This document shows, one piece after another, positions 17,789 through 25,141 of a stretch of 64,000 nt of DNA. Below the pieces are notes generated by a model, which ran no database searches, was not told where the DNA came from, and was given only the letters and a program-made list of their open reading frames with translations. Source of the stretch: Faecalibacterium sp. An122 (lineage in GTDB: Bacteria; Bacillota; Clostridia; Oscillospirales; Ruminococcaceae); assembly GCF_002160895.1 (NCBI RefSeq), contig NZ_NFLL01000005.1:62001-126000 (forward strand), in the 5' to 3' direction. The translations under genes were made by a program, and so were the position numbers. Numbering within the stretch: position 1 is the stretch's first letter; the number at the start of each line of letters is the position of its first letter.

Positions 17789-18841
17789 ATGTCTGTTTTC
17801 AATAACGCTACCCTCATGATCACCGGTGGCACCGGTTCCTTTGGATCCACGGTTCTCAAGCAATTCCTCGATTCCGACCTTCGTGAAATCCGCATCTTCT
17901 CCCGTGACGAAAAGAAACAGGATGACATGCGGCATGAGCTCCAGGCAAAGCATCCTGAAAGCGCGGGTAAAGTGAAGTTCTATATCGGGGATGTCCGCAA
18001 CCTGCAGTCCATCCGTGATGCCATGCCTGGTGTTGACTACATTTTCCATGCGGCAGCTCTGAAACAGGTTCCCAGCTGCGAATTTTTCCCGATGGAGGCT
18101 GTTCGCACGAATATCATTGGTACGGACAACTTGCTCCATGCTGCTATTGATGCAGGAGTCAAGCGTGTGGTTTGCCTCTCTACCGACAAGGCCGCCTATC
18201 CCATCAATGCCATGGGTATCTCCAAGGCTATGATGGAGCATGTCATCTATGCAAACGCTCGGGTGGCTGCTGAACGTGGTGGTACAACTATCTGCTGCAC
18301 CCGGTACGGCAATGTTATGTGCAGCCGCGGCAGCGTGATCCCGCTGTTCATCGATCAGATCAAGGCGGGCAACCCCATCACCATCACCGACCCCAACATG
18401 ACCCGGTTTTTGATGAACCTGGATGAGGCTGTAGATCTGGTGATGTTCGCGTTCCAGCACGCCAACCCTGGGGACCTGTTTATCCAGAAGGCGGACGCCT
18501 CCACCATCGGTGACCTGGCCAAAGCGGTACAGCAGCTGTTTGGCGATACGGGTACACAGATCATCGGAACCCGTCATGGCGAGAAGCTGTATGAAACTCT
18601 TATGACCCGGGAAGAGCGGCTTCGCAGCGAGGATATGGGGCATTATTTCCGCGTAGCTGCAGATAACCGTGACCTGAACTACGACAAGTTTGTGGTGAAG
18701 GGCGAAGTGCATACCATGGCGGATGAGGCCTATACCAGCCACAACACCAACCGTCTGGACGTCGAGGGTACGGTGAAGAAGATTCTGACCACTGATTATG
18801 TGCAGGAGGCACTGAAAACTTGGGAGGAACACAAGGCATGA
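17789..18841 (+). CDS. capE: UDP-N-acetylglucosamine 4,6-dehydratase / 5-epimerase
   Basis: 350 residues. The Rossmann motif GGTGSFG is at 13-19, then RDEKKQDDMRHEL, AALKQVPSCEFFP, LSTDKAAYPINAMGISK (catalytic region about 131-147) and TRFLM. This is the first step from UDP-GlcNAc to UDP-N-acetyl-L-fucosamine. Together with capF and capG it forms the known capEFG set. GC content and codon use rise sharply at this gene compared with the preceding cassette. Confidence 0.93.
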   Translation: MSVFNNATLMITGGTGSFGSTVLKQFLDSDLREIRIFSRDEKKQDDMRHELQAKHPESAGKVKFYIGDVRNLQSIRDAMPGVDYIFHAAALKQVPSCEFFPMEAVRTNIIGTDNLLHAAIDAGVKRVVCLSTDKAAYPINAMGISKAMMEHVIYANARVAAERGGTTICCTRYGNVMCSRGSVIPLFIDQIKAGNPITITDPNMTRFLMNLDEAVDLVMFAFQHANPGDLFIQKADASTIGDLAKAVQQLFGDTGTQIIGTRHGEKLYETLMTREERLRSEDMGHYFRVAADNRDLNYDKFVVKGEVHTMADEAYTSHNTNRLDVEGTVKKILTTDYVQEALKTWEEHKA

Positions 18842-20043
18842 ACGTCCTGGTTACCGGTGCCAAAGGTTTTGTGGGCAAAAATTTGGTCTGTAATTTACGC
18901 AATATTGCAGAGGGAAAGAACCGGACCCGCCCAAAGCTGACCATTGGCGAGATCTATGAATATGATCTGGATACTGACCCGGCTTTACTGGACAAGTTTT
19001 GCGCTGGGGCGGATTTTGTGTTCAACCTGGCTGGCGTCAACCGGCCCAAGGACCAGAGCGAGTTCATGGAGGGAAATTTTGGCTTTGCATCGGATTTGCT
19101 GGAAAAGCTGGAAAAGCATGGCAACAAGTGCCCGGTGATGTTGTCCAGCTCCATCCAGGCTACCCTGATTGGACGGTATGGGCAGAGCGATTACGGTAAA
19201 AGCAAACTTGCAGGCGAAGAACTTTTCTTTGAATACAGCAGGGAAACCGGCGCGCCGATCCTGGTCTATCGCTTCCCGAATCTCTTTGGCAAGTGGTGCA
19301 GGCCCAACTATAACAGCGTGGTGGCGACCTTCTGCAACAACATTGCGAACGATCTTCCCATTCAGGTGAATGATCGCTCCACCGAGCTGGAGTTTGTCTA
19401 TATTGATGATCTGGTAGAGGAAATGCTGGATGCCTTGGAGGGCAAAGAACATCGTTGCGAGTTCTCCGGGCTGGATGCTGTGGCCAAAGAAAATGGCCGC
19501 TACTGTTATGTTCCTGTAACGTCGAAAGCAACACTGGGGGAAATTGTAGACCTGCTGGAATCCTTTAAGGAACAGCCCAGGACATTGGTGATGCCGGAAA
19601 TTCCGGCAGGCAGTTTTGCCAAGAAACTTTACAGCACCTATCTGTCTTACCTTCCCAAAAAAGCGGTATGTGTTCCGCTGAAAATGAATGTGGATGATCG
19701 CGGCAGCTTTACGGAGTTGCTCAAAACCGCCCATTGCGGCCAGGTGTCGGTTAATATTTCCAAGCCTGGAATTACAAAAGGCCAGCACTGGCATAATTCC
19801 AAGTGGGAGTTTTTCATGGTAGTCAGCGGCCATGGGCTGATTCAGGAGCGAAAAATCGGTACCGATGAGGTAATGGAGTTTGAAGTCAGCGGGGATAAGA
19901 TAGAAGCTGTACATATGCTGCCGGGTTATACCCACAATATTATCAACCTTAGCGACACCGAAAATCTGGTGACAGTTATGTGGGCCAATGAGACTTTTGA
20001 TCCACAGCATCCGGACACATTCTTTGAGAAGGTGAAAGAATGA
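18838..20043 (+). CDS. capF: CapF-type bifunctional epimerase/reductase
   Basis: 401 residues. An N-terminal short-chain dehydrogenase half has GAKGFVG at 7-13 and the Y-x-x-x-K stretch YGQSDYGKSKL at about 115. A C-terminal cupin runs from about 285, with GQHWHNSKWEFF as metal-binding histidines. In the characterised S. aureus enzyme the cupin catalyses C3 epimerisation and the dehydrogenase half reduces C4, making UDP-6-deoxy-L-talosamine derivatives for CapG. The ATG overlaps the capE stop (ATGA). Confidence 0.93.
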   Translation: MNVLVTGAKGFVGKNLVCNLRNIAEGKNRTRPKLTIGEIYEYDLDTDPALLDKFCAGADFVFNLAGVNRPKDQSEFMEGNFGFASDLLEKLEKHGNKCPVMLSSSIQATLIGRYGQSDYGKSKLAGEELFFEYSRETGAPILVYRFPNLFGKWCRPNYNSVVATFCNNIANDLPIQVNDRSTELEFVYIDDLVEEMLDALEGKEHRCEFSGLDAVAKENGRYCYVPVTSKATLGEIVDLLESFKEQPRTLVMPEIPAGSFAKKLYSTYLSYLPKKAVCVPLKMNVDDRGSFTELLKTAHCGQVSVNISKPGITKGQHWHNSKWEFFMVVSGHGLIQERKIGTDEVMEFEVSGDKIEAVHMLPGYTHNIINLSDTENLVTVMWANETFDPQHPDTFFEKVKE

Positions 20044-20576
20044 GCAAACAACAGCATCTTGTAATTCTGGGAGCAGGCGGCTACGGCCGTACTGTGGCCG
20101 ACCTGGCGGTGTAGTCCGGGGAATTTGAAACGATTTCTTTCCTGGATGACAACAGTACAGCCAGTGACGTGTTGGGCAAATGCGCAGAGTATGAAAAGTA
20201 TCTGAATGGCGAGACGGTGTTTTATCCGGCTTTTGGAAACAATAAAGGTCGGATGAACTGGCTTCTCCGTCTGCAAGAAACAGGATGCAGGCTGTTGACT
20301 CTGGTACATCCCACAGCTTATGTAAGTCCTAAATCGGTGATTGAAGAGGGAACAGTGGTTTTGCCCCATGCCGTCGTCAATACCGGCGTACATGTAGGGA
20401 AGGGCTGTATCATCAACTGCAGCAGTATCATCGACCATGGCTGTTGGATTGAGGATGGGGTCCATATTTGTCTGGGAGCCATCGTCAAGGCAGAAAACCA
20501 GATCGAAGCACTCCGAAAAATCGAGGCGGGAGAAGTGATTGAAGCACGGACTTTCCCGGTAGGAGGATATAGATGA
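20040..20576 (+). pseudogene. PglD/NeuD-like acetyltransferase interrupted by an in-frame TAG
   Basis: The frame opens with an ATGA overlap to capF and reads HLVILGAGGYGRTVADLAV, a classic PglD/NeuD nucleotide-binding start. It meets TAG at 20112-20114 (codon 25), then continues without a shift (SGEFETISFLDDN...) through left-handed helix repeats (VLPHAVVNTGVHVGKGCIIN, SIIDHGCWIEDGV) to its stop at 20574. Read through, it would be about 178 residues, normal for the family. A single C-to-T change of CAG is the simplest explanation. The other family residues are intact, so the loss is recent, or the stop is suppressed, or it is a sequence error. Later GTG/TTG codons lack a ribosome binding site. 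Confidence 0.85.
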
Positions 20577-21751
20577 GCGATTATAGCAACGTATCGTTTC
20601 AGAATAACGGCAAATTAAAATTGCTGATCATCGTAGGAACTCGCCCTGAAATCATTCGGCTTTCTGCGGTGATCCATAAGACCCGCAAGTATTTTGATGT
20701 GATTTTGGCTCATACTGGCCAGAACTACGATTACAACCTCAATGGGATTTTTTTCCGGGATTTGGAACTGGCAGATCCGGAGGTTTATCTGGATGCCGTA
20801 GGTGCAGATCTTGGAGAGACCATGGGCAATATCATTTCAGAGTCCTACAAACTGATGGTGGCCACTCAGCCGGATGCAGTTCTGGTGTTGGGGGATACCA
20901 ACAGCTGCTTGTCTGTGATTGGCGCCAAGCGCTTGCACATTCCTATTTTCCACATGGAAGCAGGCAACCGGTGCAAGGACGAGTGCCTGCCGGAGGAGAC
21001 CAACCGCCGGATCGTGGATATCATTTCCGATGTGAATATGGCCTACTCGGAACATGCCCGGCGCTATCTGGCAGATACCGGTTTGCCCAAAGAGCGCACC
21101 TATGTGACCGGTTCTCCAATGGCAGAAGTGCTTCACAAAAACCTGGCTAAGATCGAGGCTTCCGATATCCATGCCCGCCTGGGGTTGGAAAAGGGCAGGT
21201 ATATCCTGCTTTCGGCCCATCGGGAAGAAAACATTGATACCGAGAAGAATTTTGTTTCCCTCTTCACAGCGATCAATCAGATGGCAGAAAAGTATGATAT
21301 GCCGATTCTGTACTCCTGTCATCCCCGCAGCCGCAAGCGTCTGGAAGCATCTGGATTCCAGCTGGACAAGCGAGTGATTCAGCATGAACCGCTGGGCTTC
21401 CATGACTATAACTGCCTTCAGATGAATGCATTCTGTGTGGTCAGTGACAGCGGCACACTGCCCGAGGAAAGCAGCTTTTTCACCAGTGTGGGACATCCGT
21501 TCCCGGCGGTTTGCATCCGTACCAGCACAGAGCGACCGGAAGCACTGGATAAGGGCGATTTTATTCTGGCCGGCATTGACACTGACAGCCTTTTGCAGGC
21601 GGTGGACGTAGCGGTCGAGATGAATAAAAACAACGACCTGGGGATTCCGGTGCCGGATTATACCGATGAAAATGTCTCGGACAAAGTGGTGAAGATCATC
21701 CAGAGTTATACCGGCGTGGTTAATAAGATGGTGTGGAGAAAAAGCCAATGA
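20573..21751 (+). CDS. capG: UDP-N-acetylglucosamine 2-epimerase family, CapG type
   Basis: 392 residues of the non-hydrolysing 2-epimerase family: IIVGTRPEIIRLSAVI at about 19, HTGQNYDYNLNGIFF at about 46, VLGDTNSCL, HMEAGNRC at about 127, SAHREEN at about 215, and SDSGTLPEESSFF near the end. It carries out the last C2 epimerisation to UDP-FucNAc. The ATGA overlap with the preceding acetyltransferase frame means its translation may suffer from the upstream stop codon. Confidence 0.93.
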   Translation: MSDYSNVSFQNNGKLKLLIIVGTRPEIIRLSAVIHKTRKYFDVILAHTGQNYDYNLNGIFFRDLELADPEVYLDAVGADLGETMGNIISESYKLMVATQPDAVLVLGDTNSCLSVIGAKRLHIPIFHMEAGNRCKDECLPEETNRRIVDIISDVNMAYSEHARRYLADTGLPKERTYVTGSPMAEVLHKNLAKIEASDIHARLGLEKGRYILLSAHREENIDTEKNFVSLFTAINQMAEKYDMPILYSCHPRSRKRLEASGFQLDKRVIQHEPLGFHDYNCLQMNAFCVVSDSGTLPEESSFFTSVGHPFPAVCIRTSTERPEALDKGDFILAGIDTDSLLQAVDVAVEMNKNNDLGIPVPDYTDENVSDKVVKIIQSYTGVVNKMVWRKSQ

Positions 21752-22749
21752 TTATCACGAAAACGCCTTTTCGAATGTCTTTCTTTGGCGGCGGAACAGA
21801 CTTGGAGGACTTTTTTAAAAAATACGGTGGAGCAGTACTTTCCACTACGTTTGATAAGTACTGCTATGTGACCGTGCGCCATTTGCCGCGCTTTTTCGAT
21901 TACTCTACAGAACTGTCCTATTCTAAGATTGAACGTGTGACAAGCATTGATGATATTCAGCATCCTGCGATTCGAAATGCAATGAAAATGCTGGATATGC
22001 ATGAAATTCGTCTTACATACGAGGCGGATCTTCCGGCGCGTTCTGGTTTGGGAACGTCCAGTTCTTTTGCAGTCGGTATGCTGAATGCTTTTTATGCACT
22101 AAAAGGAAAGTATGTGGATAAAAAGAGGCTGGCGGATGAAGCAATTTACCTTGAGCGAACGCTTTGTCAGGAAGCTGGCGGATGGCAAGACCAGATTGCA
22201 GCGTCTTTTGGCGGGTTTAACCGCATCAATTTTAATGCGGAAGGTTATGAGATTTTGCCTGTAATTATCTCACCAGAGCGAAAAAAGCAGCTCAATGATC
22301 ATTTGATGATGTTTTTTACCGGCTTTACCCGGCTTTCGTCGGAGGTGCAGAAAGTCAATGCAGCTGGAAGACAGGATAAAACCGCTCAACTCAGAGAGAT
22401 GCTGGCATTGGTCGATGATGCAGAACGTGTGCTGACCGATAAGAACGCGGATCTGGATGACTTTGGGCGGATGCTTGATCATTCATGGAAACTAAAACGA
22501 CAGACAGGAGCTGCAGTTTCTACCAGCAGCATTGATGATTTGTACGCGAAGGGAATTGCTGCCGGCGCGCTTGGTGGAAAATTGCTGGGTGCTGGCGGCG
22601 GAGGATTTCTTGTATTTTATGTCCGGCCAGAACGTCAGGATTCGGTGCGTTGGGCGATGCGGGATCTGATGCATATTCCGTTTGAGTTTGAGAATGGCGG
22701 AACAAGGGTGATCCATTATACGCCGGAAACATATGAACCCAAGGATTGA
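21748..22749 (+). CDS. hddA: D-glycero-D-manno-heptose 7-phosphate kinase (GHMP family)
   Basis: 333 residues. It starts MIITKTPFRMSFFGGGTDL, has the GHMP ATP loop PARSGLGTSSSFAVG at about 94-108 and the closing GGKLLGAGGGGFLVFY at about 279. HddA makes the alpha-1,7-bisphosphate of D-glycero-D-manno-heptose, the branch leading to GDP-activated heptose of S-layer and capsule glycans. The start codon overlaps the capG stop (ATGA), and GGAG precedes it. The neighbouring genes complete the same pathway. Confidence 0.9.
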   Translation: MIITKTPFRMSFFGGGTDLEDFFKKYGGAVLSTTFDKYCYVTVRHLPRFFDYSTELSYSKIERVTSIDDIQHPAIRNAMKMLDMHEIRLTYEADLPARSGLGTSSSFAVGMLNAFYALKGKYVDKKRLADEAIYLERTLCQEAGGWQDQIAASFGGFNRINFNAEGYEILPVIISPERKKQLNDHLMMFFTGFTRLSSEVQKVNAAGRQDKTAQLREMLALVDDAERVLTDKNADLDDFGRMLDHSWKLKRQTGAAVSTSSIDDLYAKGIAAGALGGKLLGAGGGGFLVFYVRPERQDSVRWAMRDLMHIPFEFENGGTRVIHYTPETYEPKD

Positions 22750-22771
22750 ATTCAAGTAAGGATGGTTTGAG

Positions 22772-24115
22772 ATGAAAACAGTCATCATGGCTGGAGGCAA
22801 AGGAACACGGATTTCTTCCATCGCAAACGATATCCCAAAGCCGATGATTCAAATAGAAGGGAAGCCTGTTCTTGAGCATGAGTTGGAGTGCCTCCGCGAT
22901 CAAGGATTCACGGATATAATTCTGACGGTGTCCCATCTTGGAAATGTCATTATGGACTATTTTGGGGATGGAACGAAAATTTCCCCCGCGACCGGAAAGC
23001 CGTTTGGAGTCCATATCGAATATTACTTTGAGGAAAAACCGCTGGGCAATGCAGGCGCACTGTTTAAAATAAAGGATAAACTGGATTCGGATTTTCTTCT
23101 GCTGAATGCAGACTCTGTCTTTCATGTGGATTTCAATCGTTTTGTAGATTTCCACAGAGAACACAGAGGCCTGGTTACACTCTTTACTCATCCCAATAGT
23201 CACCCTTACGACAGCGGGCTCATTATAACGGACCAAAACGGGGCCGTCAGTCAGTGGCTGACCAAAGAGGACAACCGGCCCAGATATTACCGGAATCGTG
23301 TGAATGCCGGACTGCACGTTATCAATCCGGATGCATTGAATCTGTCAGGGATCGATGCCGATCAAGTCGGCACAGCAGGTGAAAACGGGAAAATTCTCAA
23401 GGTTGACCTGGATCGGCAGATTCTCAAACCTCTGGCAGGAACCGGAAAGATGTTTTGCTATGACAGCCCTGAATATGTAAAAGATATGGGCACGCCGGAG
23501 CGTTATGCTTCGGTGTGCGCGGACTACAAGGCTGGACGTATTTTGGAAAAAAACTTGAAACACAAGCAGAAGGCAATATTTCTTGACCGGGATGGGACGA
23601 TCAATAAATATGTAGGATTTCTTCGTAATATAGACGAGTTTGAATTGACGGATGGCGCGGCAGACGCTGTCCGCACAATCAATCGCTCCGGATATCTGGC
23701 GATCGTTGTTACCAACCAGCCGGTTGTCGCACGTGGAGAGGTGTCTTTTGAGGAATTGGAAGAAATCCATAACAAGATGGAGACGCTTCTGGGAAAAGAG
23801 GGCGCGTATCTGGATGCAATTTATTTTTGTCCGCATCATCCGGACAGAGGATATGAAGGCGAGCGGCCTGATCTGAAATTCGACTGCGAATGCCGCAAGC
23901 CCAAGCCCGGAATGCTTCTGAAAGCCGCAAAAGATTTTAATATTGATCTGGCGAAATCCTGGATGGTTGGCGATGGCGAAAATGATGTCAAGGCGGGACA
24001 AAATGCGGGCTGTCAGACAGCTTTGATTGGAAGCAAGGATTATGGTCAAACCGTGACGGTGTCGTCGTTGAAGGACTTTGCGGATCGATATCTGAAACAG
24101 GAGGAGGTCTTGTGA
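22772..24115 (+). CDS. Fusion: sugar-1-phosphate nucleotidyltransferase (HddC-like) and heptose bisphosphate phosphatase (GmhB-like)
   Basis: 447 residues in two clear parts. Residues 1 to about 235 are a nucleotidyltransferase (MAGGKGTRI at 6-14, KPMIQIEGKPVLEHEL, LLNADSVF at about 111). Residues about 265 to 440 are a HAD phosphatase (FLDRDGTIN with D272 and D274, VVTNQPVVARG, the cysteine/histidine zinc site CPHHPDRGYEG...CECRKPKPGM, and VGDGENDVKAGQNAG). The phosphatase would remove the 7-phosphate and the transferase would then attach a nucleotide, by analogy GMP. In most described pathways these are separate proteins. The nucleotide used cannot be read from the sequence. Confidence 0.88.
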   Translation: MKTVIMAGGKGTRISSIANDIPKPMIQIEGKPVLEHELECLRDQGFTDIILTVSHLGNVIMDYFGDGTKISPATGKPFGVHIEYYFEEKPLGNAGALFKIKDKLDSDFLLLNADSVFHVDFNRFVDFHREHRGLVTLFTHPNSHPYDSGLIITDQNGAVSQWLTKEDNRPRYYRNRVNAGLHVINPDALNLSGIDADQVGTAGENGKILKVDLDRQILKPLAGTGKMFCYDSPEYVKDMGTPERYASVCADYKAGRILEKNLKHKQKAIFLDRDGTINKYVGFLRNIDEFELTDGAADAVRTINRSGYLAIVVTNQPVVARGEVSFEELEEIHNKMETLLGKEGAYLDAIYFCPHHPDRGYEGERPDLKFDCECRKPKPGMLLKAAKDFNIDLAKSWMVGDGENDVKAGQNAGCQTALIGSKDYGQTVTVSSLKDFADRYLKQEEVL

Positions 24116-24116
24116 A

Positions 24117-24773
24117 ATGCGTGAACTGGAAAAGCGGTTGATAAAACACATGGACCTGCTGCTGACAAGATATCCGGCTCTGGAGCCTGCAAAAGATGAC
24201 ATCATTGCGGCATATCTTTTGATAGAAGAATGCTATGAGAATGGCGGCAAATTGCTTGTGGCTGGCAATGGCGGTTCCGCCGCCGATGCAGAGCATATTG
24301 TTGGCGAACTGATGAAAGGCTTTAAAATGCCACGTAAACCCAAAGCGGAGTTTGCAGAAAAGCTTGTTGCAGGAAATCAGGAGCTGGGGCCGCTCTTGGC
24401 TGAAAAGTTGCAGGGGGCGCTTCCGGCCATTGCACTGGATGGACATCTGGCATTGTCTACAGCCTACATGAATGACTGTGAACCTTTGCTATGCTTTGCG
24501 CAGCAGGTGAATGGTTATGGCAGGGCTGGAGATGTGTTTTTGGGGATTTCTACAAGTGGCAACAGCAAAAATATCTTATATGCAGCAGTAACTGCACGCG
24601 CCAAAGGAATAAAAGTTGTCGGTTTGACCGGAATGAAGGCCAGTAAACTGGATCCGATGTGCGATGTGTGCATTAAGGTGGCTCAGACAGAAACGTACAT
24701 GATTCAAGAGCTGCACCTGCCGATTTATCATTGCCTCTGTTTGATGCTGGAGGATCGGTTTTTTGCGGAGTAA
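24117..24773 (+). CDS. gmhA: Sedoheptulose 7-phosphate isomerase
   Basis: 218 residues of the SIS-fold GmhA family: VAGNGGSAADAEHIVGELMKGF at about 47-68, YLAL-type ALSTAYMND at about 112, GISTSGNSKNILYA at about 142, and the metal-ligand region MIQELHLPIYH near the C-terminus. It starts heptose synthesis by turning sedoheptulose 7-phosphate into D-glycero-D-manno-heptose 7-phosphate. It begins 2 bases after the fusion gene and ends the operon. Confidence 0.93.
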   Translation: MRELEKRLIKHMDLLLTRYPALEPAKDDIIAAYLLIEECYENGGKLLVAGNGGSAADAEHIVGELMKGFKMPRKPKAEFAEKLVAGNQELGPLLAEKLQGALPAIALDGHLALSTAYMNDCEPLLCFAQQVNGYGRAGDVFLGISTSGNSKNILYAAVTARAKGIKVVGLTGMKASKLDPMCDVCIKVAQTETYMIQELHLPIYHCLCLMLEDRFFAE

Positions 24774-25056
24774 GGGGGCGTGAACAAAATCTGGACCAAG
24801 AGCTTGAAAAGATCTGTGGTCTACAGATTTCTTCTATTTTTGATATAGCTGCTGCTATAATAGGCAAGAAGCCATTACGCTGTATTCCTTTCATATGTAT
24901 CCTTTCTACTGGATTGTTTGGTCGCTGTTCAGTATAAAGGATTTGAAAGGTTTTGGGTAATGGCTTTTTGTTTTGGCCTGGATTTGGCTATTTCTGCTGA
25001 ACGCGAAAAATGTCCAGCGAACTTGCAACTTTTCAGTAAATATATTCTGCTTTATC

Positions 25057-25085
25057 TTGTGGCAAAAGATGGTACATGTTATAAT
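25057..25085 (+). promoter_or_regulatory. Predicted promoter of the helicase gene
   Basis: TTGTGG (25057-25062), spacer 17, TATAAT (25080-25085). It shares TTGTGGCAAAAG, an ACATG-like spacer end and TATAAT with the promoter at 4990-5018. The rest of the 368-base gap from 24774 holds nothing else that I can support. Confidence 0.65.
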
Positions 25086-25141
25086 GAAGCGCCGAATTAA
25101 GGCAATTTTGACAGCAGTCGGAAAGACGATGGAGGCTTGGC

